In this document: positions 18,438 through 28,051 of the stretch, one piece after another | Position numbering within the stretch: the first letter of the stretch is position 1 | How the letters are laid out: each line of letters starts with the position of its first letter | Source of the DNA: Hoeflea_A sp963921345 | GTDB lineage: Bacteria > Pseudomonadota > Alphaproteobacteria > Rhizobiales > Rhizobiaceae | Reading direction: 5' to 3' | DNA: 64,000 bases | Assembly (NCBI GenBank): GCA_963921345.3 | Contig: CAWUFE020000007.1 | Coordinates: forward strand, 3,720,001-3,784,000 | Notes under the pieces: generated by a model | Told to the model about the DNA's origin: nothing | The model's database searches: none | What the model saw: the letters and a program-made list of their open reading frames with translations, nothing else | Program-made: the position numbers and the translations under genes

Positions 18438-19571
18438 TCATTGCCCGGTTAGCTGTTTGACAACGTTATCGATCGGCTTTTCGTTTTCCGAAACGTAGTC
18501 CTGACCGGCCCGGCGTATGGCAGCGATGTTTTCGGGCAACGGATCGAAACCGCTGAGGTCCCGCCCCAGAACAGGCGAAAGCACGGTGAGGGACACGTCG
18601 ATTGCCGAATCGAACTGTGCGTGCCGTTCCAGGGCGCCCAGGCTGACATTCGTCTCGCCACGATAAAGCAGGCGGAAAATCGGGGTGAACCAGTCGGCCA
18701 GGCCACCCCTGACCAGAAGCCTCTCGGGAAGCGAAAAGTCCCGTGTGGTGCCCAGCGATACGACAACGAACTCCTCGACATCAGGCAGATGCGTCCGCGC
18801 ATGCAAATAGGCAAGATCGGCCGGCACGTTTGAAAACAGCGCCGGATCGCCGTAGAACTGCTCCCCGTCGTCGCCGAGGAGCGCGATCCCGGGAAACACC
18901 GCCGGAGCGCTCGTGACCGCCGGCACCAGTGCCCGCAGATACAGGTTCCCCTCCGTTCGGTCCCAATTGCGGAAGACCTTCAGCCCTTCGGTTTCCTGCG
19001 AATAAGCCGGGAACATGGCCGGCAGCAGCAGGTCATTGAATCGCGCGTCTCCGACAAACCGGCTCGTCGATTCAATCCGGCCCCGATTGGTCATGAGCGG
19101 CCCGAACACTCCGAAACCGGTCAGAACCGTGTGATGGAGCGGGCTGTCAAGGACCTTGCCGCTGAACTCTTCATAGGCCGCAATGGCTTCGTCGACCGAC
19201 AGGGGACGGCCAGTTTTCGGATCCGGGTTCAGGAGCAGCGTCGCGATTATCGCGCCGGTCGATGAACCGGCTACAAAATCGAAAAGCCGATGGATCGGCT
19301 GGCCGGATTTCTCCTCGATCGCCTTCAACACCTCAAGGTCCGCCAGGCCGTAAAGAGCCCCGCCCTCGATCGACAGGATGCGGACACGCTTTGGATCTTC
19401 GGTTCTGATCGCGACCGGCTCTTCGAACTCCGATTGCGGGGGCCAGGCAACCAGCCGGTGCTGGTATTGGGCCAGATACCGGCTGTATGCATAAGCGGTC
19501 GCAAGATAGAGGGCGGCGGCCAAGACCAGCGCGCCGAGGAATGACACACAAAAGCGAAGAAGCCTTATCAT
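18438..19571 (-). CDS. Patatin-like phospholipase, membrane-anchored
   Basis: 377 residues. An N-terminal hydrophobic helix (about 8-30) would anchor it in the inner membrane. The patatin fold follows: an oxyanion-hole-like EGGALYGL (canonical GGGxRG is altered), the nucleophile elbow AGSSTGA (GxSxG), and a catalytic-Asp candidate in GDPALFSNVP (canonical DG[GA]). Members are Ser-Asp dyad lipid acyl hydrolases. The ATG at 19571 gives a clean signal-anchor start; an upstream ATG at 19634 adds a charged, unlikely N-terminus. It diverges from the cyclase gene at 19858 across 286 bases. Confidence 0.85.
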   Translation of the reverse strand: MIRLLRFCVSFLGALVLAAALYLATAYAYSRYLAQYQHRLVAWPPQSEFEEPVAIRTEDPKRVRILSIEGGALYGLADLEVLKAIEEKSGQPIHRLFDFVAGSSTGAIIATLLLNPDPKTGRPLSVDEAIAAYEEFSGKVLDSPLHHTVLTGFGVFGPLMTNRGRIESTSRFVGDARFNDLLLPAMFPAYSQETEGLKVFRNWDRTEGNLYLRALVPAVTSAPAVFPGIALLGDDGEQFYGDPALFSNVPADLAYLHARTHLPDVEEFVVVSLGTTRDFSLPERLLVRGGLADWFTPIFRLLYRGETNVSLGALERHAQFDSAIDVSLTVLSPVLGRDLSGFDPLPENIAAIRRAGQDYVSENEKPIDNVVKQLTGQ

Positions 19572-19857
19572 TGTGGTGCTCCGAGCGTTCCACGTCCATT
19601 CCGACCTGCGCGGCCCTTCGGAGGCTTGCAGCAATCATCGGCATTGAACCCATCACAGGACAGAATGGTGAAAATAGCGTGCAAGCGCCGTGTTGGGGCT
19701 ACTCAGCTTGCTGGAGAGCTGAAATCGGTCGCCCGTGGATGGATCATTTCGACCACCATACTCGTTCCCCTTCGTCCGACGACCCGGTGCTTGCCGGTAA
19801 CTTGTTCGATGGACGGCATCCACACCGTCAACTAGTCTCGTCGGTCAGGAGATCGAA

Positions 19858-21621
19858 ATGGAACGCCGTCTGGCCGCCATACTTGCCGCCGATCTAGTCG
19901 GCTATTCCGCCATGGTGTGCGACGACGAGGAAGGCACGCTGTCGGCCCTCAAGTCCCTGCGGCTGGACGTTCTCGAACCGCTGATCGCCGAACATCGAGG
20001 TCGCATCGTCAAACTCACCGGGGACGGCTTCCTCGTTGAATTTTCAAGTGCGCTCGATGCAGCCCGCTGCGCCTTTGCCTGGCAGGAACGCATGTCCGCA
20101 CACAAGGACTTCCTGTTTCGCATCGGCCTCAATCTCGGCGACATCGTCGTCGACGGCGAAGATATCCTTGGCGACGGCGTCAACGTGGCCGCTCGGCTCG
20201 AGGGTCTTGCTCCTCCGGGAGGCGTATGCCTTTCAGGCATCGTGCGCGATCAGATTCGCGGCAAGGTCGACGCCGTCCTCACCCCGCGCGGTCCCCAACG
20301 GCTGAAGAACATGCCGGAACCGGTGGAGGTGTGGCAGTCGACCGTCAATGCCGCCGGGCCGGACGACCAACGTCTCGGCGGCGGTTTGGCCGAGGGAGCG
20401 GATGACGACCGGCCATCGATCGTCGTCCTGCCGTTCAAGAACGCATCGGACGATCCCGACCAGGCCTATTTCGCCGATGGCATTACCGAGGACGTTACGT
20501 CGGAGCTTTGCCGGTTTACCGATCTTCTAGTGATTGCGGCCGGAGCCCTTACCCGGGACGAAGACGCGGGTTGGGACACACGCGACATCTCGCAAAAATT
20601 TGGTACACGTTTCGTACTGGAGGGATCGGTGCGCAGAGCCGGCTCGCGCGTGCGCGTTTCGGTATCGCTGATCGAGGGGAGAGGCGGACATCGTATCTGG
20701 TCCGACCAATACCAGGGCGACCTTGCGGATACCTTCGAGATGCAGGACGCGATAACGCGCCAGGTGGTGGGAAAACTGGAGCCCGAGATCGCCAAGGCAC
20801 AACTGTTGCAGGCTCGCCGTGAGGGGCTGACCTTCGACAAGGCCTACGACCTGGCCTGGCTTGGGCGCACTCAATATGTGGATGCACTCAAGCTTGGCGA
20901 CCGGGAACGGCTGGAAGCCGCGATCGAGACCACGCGGCAGGCCATCGACCGCAATCCGAGCTGTCTGACCGCTTACGTCACGCTGTGCGCCTGTTGCGCG
21001 ATGCGCCATCTGTTTGCCTGGACAGACGATCCCTCCGGCAACCGCGCCCTGGCCGAGCGGACAGCCCATGATTTATTCGTTCGATCGGGCGGGGACTATC
21101 TCGGCTTTTTCGCCCGGGGCTACGTCAATGAGACGTTCGGACGATTCGACGAAGCGATCGCGGATCTGGAAAGGGCACATAACCTCAATCCCAACGATGC
21201 CTGGGTGCTGGTCATCCTGGCGAGGGCCAAATCGGCGAGCGGCAATGGGGCGGAAGCCCGGCACCTCGCCGAGCGGGCGCTCCAGCTCAGCCCGAACGAC
21301 GTGTGGATCGGTTCGGCCTATCTCGCACTTGCCATGGCAGCCTTTCTCGACGCCGATTATCCGGCTCTTCGGCTCCACGCCGAGCGGGCTGTGCAGGATA
21401 ATCCCGGCGCGCCGATCAGGCGATCGCTTCTGATCGCCTGCGCCGGAGAAATGCAGGATCGCGCCCTTGCCGAACGCCATCTCCAGGACCTTCAGGCGTC
21501 GTCGCCCGAATTCATCGACACCTTGCGGCGCGGCTCCAACAGGATCTTCCGGGATGATACCGTGATGGAACGCTATATCGCGAGCGTCGAAGCCGGCGTG
21601 AGACTGGCGAACGCCACTTGA
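19858..21621 (+). CDS. Class III adenylate/guanylate cyclase with TolB-like and TPR domains
   Basis: 587 residues. The N-terminal cyclase homology domain (about 1-165) has metal-binding Asp12 (ADLVGYS) and Asp56 (VKLTGDGF), and GDGVNVAARLEG. The middle region (about 185-320) resembles the TolB-N-like domain common in rhizobial cyclases (VLPFKNASDDPDQAYFADGITED). The C-terminal part has TPR-like helical repeats (about 350-560). No membrane segment is seen. It presumably makes a cyclic nucleotide in response to a cytoplasmic signal sensed through the TPRs. A paralogue with the same layout lies at 61959-63692. Confidence 0.88.
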   Translation: MERRLAAILAADLVGYSAMVCDDEEGTLSALKSLRLDVLEPLIAEHRGRIVKLTGDGFLVEFSSALDAARCAFAWQERMSAHKDFLFRIGLNLGDIVVDGEDILGDGVNVAARLEGLAPPGGVCLSGIVRDQIRGKVDAVLTPRGPQRLKNMPEPVEVWQSTVNAAGPDDQRLGGGLAEGADDDRPSIVVLPFKNASDDPDQAYFADGITEDVTSELCRFTDLLVIAAGALTRDEDAGWDTRDISQKFGTRFVLEGSVRRAGSRVRVSVSLIEGRGGHRIWSDQYQGDLADTFEMQDAITRQVVGKLEPEIAKAQLLQARREGLTFDKAYDLAWLGRTQYVDALKLGDRERLEAAIETTRQAIDRNPSCLTAYVTLCACCAMRHLFAWTDDPSGNRALAERTAHDLFVRSGGDYLGFFARGYVNETFGRFDEAIADLERAHNLNPNDAWVLVILARAKSASGNGAEARHLAERALQLSPNDVWIGSAYLALAMAAFLDADYPALRLHAERAVQDNPGAPIRRSLLIACAGEMQDRALAERHLQDLQASSPEFIDTLRRGSNRIFRDDTVMERYIASVEAGVRLANAT

Positions 21622-21688
21622 CCGACCTGAACTAACCGATGAGAACCCATCTGGCTAACGGGGCGGGTCGGAGAGCGTCGCGAGGCCA

Positions 21689-22603
21689 TCACGAGCCGGC
21701 CAATTCCTCCCTTACCCGCGGTGGTGTCGTGAAAACGCGTTCCAGCTCGACCGGTTTGAACACCTCGCGCACACCGGCAATGATGTGGCTGATTTCTCCG
21801 ACGTAGATTTGGTCGCGCCCGTCCGTGAAGAAGTCGACCCTGACATAATCGACATGGCGGCTGACCTGTCGAGCGATCTCCAGCATCCTCGGCAGACAGT
21901 CGGGTTTCAAGGACTCCGTTTCGACCGGCGGACGCGTTTCGTCCCGCCCGCCGAGAAGGGCCTCGCCCCGGAACAACTCCCAGTCGGGAGTCAGCTGCAG
22001 CCTCGGCCCTTGTTTTCTGGCGTTGTCCCTAATTCCGATCGCGAAGGTTGTCAGCTGCCCCTTGTACATATGAAACCGGAAGTCGTGGCTGAAGTCGCCG
22101 TTCAGTCTCAGCCAGGGTTCGACGATGACTTTCGGCTCGAGATGCAAATAGTGGCGCTCGCCGGTCATGTCGCCGAAGTTCATCTTCAGCCAGTGCCGCA
22201 TTTGCACCCGCTTCTCCTCCGAAACCGCCCCAGTTTCGTGAAACAGGAGCTCCCCCGACATATGCGTCGGCTTGATGACGCAGCGATCGGGAAAGACGTA
22301 ACGATCGATCTCCGCCTCGCTGCGAAGAACGGCGATGGTGGGAACGCTCAAATCTTCTCCCGTGACGCCGCGAATGAAAATCTTGGAGAATTCCTTGTCC
22401 GCCGTAAACGAGCGGAAAACCAGGTCGGACTCACTCGCCCGCATCCGAAACAGCAGGTCGTTGAAGTAACCGGTTTTGTCGAAATTCGGCCAGCGGCGGT
22501 GTTTCAGGATAAACACCAGTCCCTCGTAGAGGTTCGATACGGCCCATGGCCGAAAGAGGACACCGAGTTGGGGATACGCTGAAACGAGGCGGAACCTTGA
22601 CAT
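21689..22603 (-). CDS. TupA-like ATP-grasp protein (polysaccharide biosynthesis), copy 2
   Basis: 304 residues of the ATP-grasp TupA-like family, seen in teichuronic-acid and exopolysaccharide loci and thought to ligate carboxyl groups to amines on a polymer or precursor. ATP-grasp features include RCVIKPTHMSGELLFHE (nucleotide-binding lysine region), PKVIVEPWL, and the metal-binding C-terminal VDFFTDGRDQIYVGEIS. It is closely similar along its whole length to the next gene upstream (22661-23572), so the pair is a tandem duplication. It is the last gene of the minus-strand polysaccharide unit. Confidence 0.82.
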   Translation of the reverse strand: MSRFRLVSAYPQLGVLFRPWAVSNLYEGLVFILKHRRWPNFDKTGYFNDLLFRMRASESDLVFRSFTADKEFSKIFIRGVTGEDLSVPTIAVLRSEAEIDRYVFPDRCVIKPTHMSGELLFHETGAVSEEKRVQMRHWLKMNFGDMTGERHYLHLEPKVIVEPWLRLNGDFSHDFRFHMYKGQLTTFAIGIRDNARKQGPRLQLTPDWELFRGEALLGGRDETRPPVETESLKPDCLPRMLEIARQVSRHVDYVRVDFFTDGRDQIYVGEISHIIAGVREVFKPVELERVFTTPPRVREELAGS

Positions 22604-22660
22604 GCTTGCGTCCCTTCTTTTTTGCCGTCATATCAGCGGCTTTTTGCGAGCCGGTCGACG

Positions 22661-23572
22661 TTATTCGGCAAAACCTTCCTTCGCCGGTGGCGGCGTCGTG
22701 AAGACGCGTTCCTGTTCCACCGGTTTGAAAACTTCGCGCGCGCCGGCGATGATGTGGCTGATTTCACCGACATGGAACCGGTCGCGACAGTCGGTGAAAA
22801 AATCCACCCTGACATAATCGACATGACGGCTGACCAGCCGTGAAATCTCCAGCATTCGCGGCAGGCAGTCGGGCCTGAGTGCGTCGATGTCGATGAACTC
22901 AGGCATTTCGATCCGGCCCTGGTAGAAGGACTCGCCTGGAAACAGCTTCCAGTCGGGGGTGAGTTGCAATTGCAGCGTTTCCCTGTCGGCGCTCTCCCGA
23001 ATTCCGAGACCGAAGGATGTCAGCTGTCCCTTGTACATGTGGAACCGGTAGTCGTGGCAGTAGCCGTCGTTGAGTTTCAGCCAGGGCTCGACGATGACCT
23101 TGGGTTCGAGATGCAGGTAGTGGCGTTCACCGGTCATTTCGCCGAAATTCGTTTTCAGCCAGTGCCGCATCCGCGCCCGCTTTTCCTGCGAAACGGGGCC
23201 GGTTTCGTGGAACATGAATTCCTTCGACATGTGCGTCGGCTTGATGACGCATTGGTCCGGAAACACATAGTCGTCGATCTCCGCCTCGCTGCGCAGCACG
23301 GCGATGGTCGGAACGCTCAGATCTTCTCCGGTGATGCCGCGGATGAAGATCTTCGAGAATTCCTTGTCCGCCGTGAACGAGCGGAAAACCAGATCGGATT
23401 CAGTTGCCCGCATTCGGAACAACAGATCGTTGAGGTATCCGGTCTTTTCGAAATTCGGCCAGCGGCGATGTTTCGCAAGAAAGACCAGAGCCTCGTAGAC
23501 GTTGGAAACAAGCCAGGGCCGAAAGAGTACGCCCAGCCGGGGATAGGCTGAAACCAGGCGGAACCTTGTCAT
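22661..23572 (-). CDS. TupA-like ATP-grasp protein (polysaccharide biosynthesis), copy 1
   Basis: 303 residues, colinear with the neighbouring copy: the same start TRFRLVSAYPRLGVLFRPW, the same ATP-grasp segments (CVIKPTHMSKEFMFHE, PKVIVEPWLKLN) and the same end VEQERVFTTPP. Differences cluster around the middle (residues 195-230), between the conserved QLTPDW and DCLPRMLEI blocks. The ATG at 23572 overlaps the stop of the glycosyltransferase gene (ATGA), so it is translationally coupled. Its role is presumably modification of a surface polysaccharide. Confidence 0.84.
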   Translation of the reverse strand: MTRFRLVSAYPRLGVLFRPWLVSNVYEALVFLAKHRRWPNFEKTGYLNDLLFRMRATESDLVFRSFTADKEFSKIFIRGITGEDLSVPTIAVLRSEAEIDDYVFPDQCVIKPTHMSKEFMFHETGPVSQEKRARMRHWLKTNFGEMTGERHYLHLEPKVIVEPWLKLNDGYCHDYRFHMYKGQLTSFGLGIRESADRETLQLQLTPDWKLFPGESFYQGRIEMPEFIDIDALRPDCLPRMLEISRLVSRHVDYVRVDFFTDCRDRFHVGEISHIIAGAREVFKPVEQERVFTTPPPAKEGFAE

Positions 23573-24780
23573 GTCTGCATTTCCCTCTCTGTCGCGCCGT
23601 TCTGCCGTCGGCATAGCGCCTGCCGATAGATCCGCTCGGTTTCGGCGGCTACGGTCCTCGGATGGAATTTTCGCTCATACTCGCGCGCCGCGCCCTCACC
23701 CAGGCTGCCGGCGAGGCCTTCCTCGTCGATCAGCCGCGTCAGGGCACCATCGAGGCGCTCATCGTCGCCGGGCGGAACGATCAACCCGTTCACTCCGTCG
23801 ACGACACTCTCGGCCAATCCCCCGGCCTCGGTCACAATCGCGGGAATGCCGCTGGCAAAAGCCTCGACCGGGGTACGGCCGAACGGCTCCGGCCACAGGC
23901 TGCAATTGATCACCGCGAGCGCGTGGGCCATGCGATCCCTGGCGGCGGCCGGGTCGAGCTGACCGAGGAACAGGATGGACGGATCGTCGCCGGCCTGCCG
24001 ACGCAACTCTTCTTCCAGCGGCCCCGATCCGGCAATCGCCAGCGTCGCCGCGCGCGGACGCCGGCGCCATATCCGAATGAGGCGATGGACGCCCTTTTCC
24101 GGCGTCAGCCGGGAAGCGCAGAGGATTTCGCGCCGCCTCCGGTCAATGGCGATGCGCTTGCCGGGCAGGATGGCTGAAAAGCGACGATGGATGCGGTCGG
24201 CGGGGAAGCCGCCGGCGACATGGGCGTCGCGCACGCAGTCGGAGATGGCGATATAGGCGTCCACATCGTTGGCATAGGTGCCGATCATCCGGTGAACCGC
24301 CACACTGGCCGCCGGCACGGAGCTGGCGGCGCGGCTGCCGCGGTAGCACTTGTGGACGATGCCGCGCCAGGGCCACGAGGCTTTGGCGCAATCCCGACAG
24401 GGTCGTCCGTCGCGGAAGAAACCGGCATTTACGCACAAATGGCGATAATTGCGCAGGTGCTGGACCGTCGCCACCCCGTTGCGGCTTGCCACCGACAGGA
24501 TGGCGGGTGACAGCAGCGGAAAGTAATTCTGGACATGGAGCAGGTCGTAGGTTTGCACCCGCAGCCGTCGTTTCAACTCGGCCACCGCGGCCGTCGACCA
24601 GATGGCGCCCAGAGCCGTTCCGATCCCGCCGCCGCCGGCAATCTTTTCGTTGCTGACTTCCCACAGGTCGACATGGTGGCCGGCCGATCTCAGGAGCTCC
24701 GCCTCGTCATGGGTGGACCGGTCCTCCCCACCGGGCGTCTGGTAGCGGTTGTGGGCCATGAGGATCCGCAACCCGGTCAC
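23569..24780 (-). CDS. Glycosyltransferase family 4 (GT-B fold)
   Basis: 403 residues. N-terminal NRYQTPGGED is the nucleotide-sugar transferase start typical of this GT4 group. A cysteine pattern CVNAGFFRDGRPCRDC and a C-terminal EPFGRTPVEAFASG (E-x7-E) are seen. The start is GTG at 24780, overlapping the ligase stop as GTGA; an internal ATG at 24759 is an alternative losing seven residues. Cytoplasmic, it adds a sugar to a lipid-linked repeat unit. The donor is unknown. Coupled on both sides by 4-base overlaps. Confidence 0.88.
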   Translation of the reverse strand: MTGLRILMAHNRYQTPGGEDRSTHDEAELLRSAGHHVDLWEVSNEKIAGGGGIGTALGAIWSTAAVAELKRRLRVQTYDLLHVQNYFPLLSPAILSVASRNGVATVQHLRNYRHLCVNAGFFRDGRPCRDCAKASWPWRGIVHKCYRGSRAASSVPAASVAVHRMIGTYANDVDAYIAISDCVRDAHVAGGFPADRIHRRFSAILPGKRIAIDRRRREILCASRLTPEKGVHRLIRIWRRRPRAATLAIAGSGPLEEELRRQAGDDPSILFLGQLDPAAARDRMAHALAVINCSLWPEPFGRTPVEAFASGIPAIVTEAGGLAESVVDGVNGLIVPPGDDERLDGALTRLIDEEGLAGSLGEGAAREYERKFHPRTVAAETERIYRQALCRRQNGATEREMQT

Positions 24781-26099
24781 GGCGCTCTCTCCGCAAAGGG
24801 GTGTCGCGGCGATCGGGTTCCGGCCAGATAGCAGGCGGACAGGCCGACCAGCAAGAACAGCAGGCCATCGAAGAAGGTCGACCACAAGATGACCGACTCC
24901 ATCGTGTTGCGACCGACGACGAACAGCGCGACCGACAGGAAGACGAAAGCCGTTCCGCGACCGTCGGCAATGCGGCCGCAGCGCGGCAGAACGGCGACCA
25001 CCAGGATCAGAAGCAGGAAGAGGCCGACGAAACCGAGATCCAGGGTAATGTCGAGAAATCCGTTGTGGCTGCTGCCGGTGACGCGGATGAACTCGATCTC
25101 GGAACGGAGTTTCGGCGACAGATCGCCGATGCCCCAGAAACCACGATAACCACCGCCAAGCCACGGCGCCTGCTCGATATGGCTGGAGATGAAAGACCAG
25201 ATATGGGTGCGTCCGGTGAAGGTCGCATCGCCAAGGCCTTTCTCGAGCAGATCGGTGACAGTGAAGCGGAACACCTGCGCCAGGACGATCAGCGCAGGAG
25301 CGATCAGAAGCAGAAGGCCGGCCGCGACGCTTACCGCGCTCAAGCGCAGCCGGTCGGAAAGGAAGAGCAGAATCGCTGCCGCCGTCGGTGCGGCGATCGC
25401 CAGGCCGATTGCCGTTTTCGATTCGCTGGCAAGAAGCACGACCACACCGAACAGCACCGTGGTCAAGGCGCAGAAGCGGACGAAAGGGCTCCGATTCTTG
25501 AACTGATAGAGTGCGATCATAATGCCGCAGGCGGTGGCGCTGCCAAGCGTGTTCTTGAACGGATAGATGCCCTGATGACCGATCGGTCCCGGCGGGCGGG
25601 CGATCACGAACAGCAGGTTGATCGCTATGGCGGCCGCAAAAACCCAAAAGATGTTGCGAAAAATGCGATCGGGGTTCTGCGATATGGAAATCGACAACAC
25701 CAGAAGGGCACAAAGCAGTATCTGGTATGTCGCGAGGATGAAGCTGCGGCCGGGCACGGGCGACCACAGTGCCGACGCCAGCGCCAGACCGAGCAGTGCC
25801 GAAAGCGGCGCGAGCACCGGAAGCAGGCTGTCGAGACGCCGCGGCGGCGCGATGGTTGCGAGAAAAGCCAGAGTGACGAAGAGGGACGGCACGAGCAGCT
25901 GGGCGACCAGCGTCGACTTGCGAAAGTCGTCGGTGACGGCACCGATGAAATCGCGCTGTGCCACCGGCTGAAGATTGATCAACGGGTCGATGACGACCGA
26001 ATAGGCGATCACCACGGCGGGAACGGCAGCTGCAAAACGGCGGGCCATCGTTTCGAGCGCCGATCCCGGATGAATTTGCTGGCCGACTGCTGTCGTCAT
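24777..26099 (-). CDS. O-antigen ligase / polymerase family membrane protein (Wzy/WaaL type)
   Basis: 440 residues with about 10-11 membrane helices. A large periplasmic loop containing the family signature GRTHIWSFISSHIEQAPWLGGGYRGFW is followed by TGSSHNGFLDITLDLGFVG (conserved His in SHNGFLD). Such proteins polymerise repeat units or ligate glycans at the periplasmic face. In a locus with Wzz and Wzx homologues, polymerase is the likelier role, but sequence alone cannot separate this from ligase. It follows the Wzz gene by 48 bases. Confidence 0.85.
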   Translation of the reverse strand: MTTAVGQQIHPGSALETMARRFAAAVPAVVIAYSVVIDPLINLQPVAQRDFIGAVTDDFRKSTLVAQLLVPSLFVTLAFLATIAPPRRLDSLLPVLAPLSALLGLALASALWSPVPGRSFILATYQILLCALLVLSISISQNPDRIFRNIFWVFAAAIAINLLFVIARPPGPIGHQGIYPFKNTLGSATACGIMIALYQFKNRSPFVRFCALTTVLFGVVVLLASESKTAIGLAIAAPTAAAILLFLSDRLRLSAVSVAAGLLLLIAPALIVLAQVFRFTVTDLLEKGLGDATFTGRTHIWSFISSHIEQAPWLGGGYRGFWGIGDLSPKLRSEIEFIRVTGSSHNGFLDITLDLGFVGLFLLLILVVAVLPRCGRIADGRGTAFVFLSVALFVVGRNTMESVILWSTFFDGLLFLLVGLSACYLAGTRSPRHPFAERAP

Positions 26100-26147
26100 G
26101 TCGCACCTATCGCCGGATCCGGTTCTTCGCCGGCCGGCGCCTCCGGC

Positions 26148-27722
26148 TCATGTCTGCGTCCGATGCAGGCGATTGAGCAGCGGCGGTTCGGGCGGGGGCG
26201 GTTCGGACAAGGCCGGCTTTGACGGCCGCGACTCCGGCATCAACGGCTCGTTCAGGGACGGCCGCAGCGGCCTGGCCGGTTCGGCCGCGCCAAGCAGATG
26301 CCGCAGCCAGACGACGGCGATGCCCAGCATGAGACCGAGTACGGCGGCCGCGGGAAGGATCAGCTTGACCACCGGATAGGCCGGACGCGTGGCGGGATAG
26401 GCCTCGGAAATGATCGTCGCGGTGCTGTTCGGGATTCCGATCTGCTCCGCCGCCTCTTTCGACCGGGTCAGGAATGACTGGTAGACGTTCTGGCTGGCGT
26501 CGGCCTGGCGCTGCAATTCCTGGAGTTCGACCGAGCTCTCGTTGGATTCGGCCAGGCGTTGCTGAAGCGATTCGACTTCCGCAAGCAGCGACAGGGTATT
26601 CTCGGACGCGGCCTCGTAGTCCACCCGAAGCCGAGCGAGAATTCGCGCGAATTCGTTGTCGATGGACTGCTTCAGCGCGTTCTTTCGTTCCCGCAATTCG
26701 ATCAGGCGGGGATGGTTCGGCAAGAGCGAGGCGGCAAGCTCTGCTTCCGTCGCCTCGACCGCGGCATAACCGGTCTGCAATTCCGTCATGACCTGCGACT
26801 GGAAGACATCGCCGACCGCCCCGGTATCGGCCAGGCCGAATGCGCCCGCCGCCTCTGCCTGGTTGAGAACCGCCTGCGCCTCCTTTTCACGCCCGTGTGA
26901 CACGCTGAGCTGCTCGTTCAGGTTCCGGAGCTGCTGCTCCACGACGAGAACGTTCTGCACTCCGATCAAACCGTTCTCGCGACGATAGTCCTCGACGCGA
27001 CGGGCGGCTTCGCGCGCGTTCTCCGAAAGTTCGGCCAGCCGGGCATACAGGCTGTCGGCCGCCTCCATAGTCGAATTCGCGGCCGTGCTGTTGGATTGCT
27101 CGATGTAGATATCCGCAACCCGATTGGCGATCCGGGCAGCCTTTTGCGGGCTTTCCGACAACATCGTGATGGCAATCACATAGGTGTTGCGCTGTCGTTC
27201 GACTGACAGCCGTTCACGCAGATTGGCGTTGGCCCGGTCGAAATCGCTCAGGGTGTTCCAATGCTGGCTCTGCGGACCATAGACAACACCCTTTGCGAGA
27301 CCCTTCAGTCGTGCCAGCAGCGACGTGCGGTCGACGCCCGCGAATTCCGGATCCCGAACAAGCCCGTCTTCGTGGATCAGACGACCGATGACCGCCTGAG
27401 AACGCATCACGGCGATCTGACTGTCGAGCAGCAGGGTATCCGCACCGACGGCCGAGGACCCCAGACCGGTCGGCGACACCTCGTTTTCGATCGTCCGCTT
27501 TTGCCGCGGGTCTATGAGCAGTTCGGCGCGTGCACTGTAAAGCGGCGGCGTCAGCCAGATGAAGGCCAGTGCGGCGGCCGTGGTCAATGCCCCGCATCCG
27601 ACGATGACGGGACTTCCCTTCCAGAAAATGCGGATCAGCCTGCGCAGGTCCGCGCCAGCCGCGGCGCCGAAATCGGCTTCAGCCGCTGGGTAGCTGTCCT
27701 TTCGAGGCGACGTGAATGCCAT
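26148..27722 (-). CDS. Wzz/GumC-type polysaccharide chain-length determinant, no kinase domain
   Basis: 524 residues. The first membrane helix is around 37-57 (SPVIVGCGALTTAAALAFIWL), then a Wzz domain (LYSARAELLIDPRQKR). A long coiled-coil periplasmic region spans about 170-400. The conserved C-terminal Pro-rich TM region (YPATRPAYPVVKLILPAAAVLGLMLG) is followed by a Pro/Glu-rich cytoplasmic tail. The usual fused tyrosine autokinase is missing, as in GumC-type proteins. The ATG at 27722 begins the basic cytoplasmic N-terminus. First gene of the minus-strand transcript, divergent from the flippase gene. Confidence 0.87.
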   Translation of the reverse strand: MAFTSPRKDSYPAAEADFGAAAGADLRRLIRIFWKGSPVIVGCGALTTAAALAFIWLTPPLYSARAELLIDPRQKRTIENEVSPTGLGSSAVGADTLLLDSQIAVMRSQAVIGRLIHEDGLVRDPEFAGVDRTSLLARLKGLAKGVVYGPQSQHWNTLSDFDRANANLRERLSVERQRNTYVIAITMLSESPQKAARIANRVADIYIEQSNSTAANSTMEAADSLYARLAELSENAREAARRVEDYRRENGLIGVQNVLVVEQQLRNLNEQLSVSHGREKEAQAVLNQAEAAGAFGLADTGAVGDVFQSQVMTELQTGYAAVEATEAELAASLLPNHPRLIELRERKNALKQSIDNEFARILARLRVDYEAASENTLSLLAEVESLQQRLAESNESSVELQELQRQADASQNVYQSFLTRSKEAAEQIGIPNSTATIISEAYPATRPAYPVVKLILPAAAVLGLMLGIAVVWLRHLLGAAEPARPLRPSLNEPLMPESRPSKPALSEPPPPEPPLLNRLHRTQT

Positions 27723-28051
27723 TGTCGTGTCTTGCCCCCGCGCACATGCACAGGACGAGGCCAAAAGGCACCGTCTCCCGATCTTTCTAGCATTAACAGA
27801 TGGTAAAAAAAGCAGTTCAATTGCGCGATTTGCTTATTGGTTAAAGTTAAAATTTGAATAAAATTTGTCATGTATTACGGATTAACTGATTTTCGAGATC
27901 GCGATTGAAAACACTTCTCCACTGGGACAGTTTGAACGGCGCGCCGACCCGTTGGGCTGCTGTGAAAAGGAACCCGGAAAACCATCGTGAAAAGTCGCCC
28001 GCCGACGCCAAACCATTCGCTCTCGGCCTGTGCGGACCGCTGGCGGGTCAA
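27723..28051. promoter_or_regulatory. Divergent AT-rich regulatory region of the polysaccharide locus
   Basis: No gene is certain here, although the flippase frame is open from TTG 27905. The part from about 27785 to 27905 is strongly AT-rich, with several TTAA-type elements (ATTAAC at about 27795 and 27889). It presumably contains the promoters for the Wzz unit (minus) and the flippase gene (plus). No terminator or perfect palindrome was found. Confidence 0.45.

Noticed and set aside
23569..26106. Single 845-codon minus-strand protein
   Set aside because: Only the last 403 codons are a real glycosyltransferase. The first part is an out-of-frame reading of the O-antigen ligase gene, which has clear membrane helices in its own frame.
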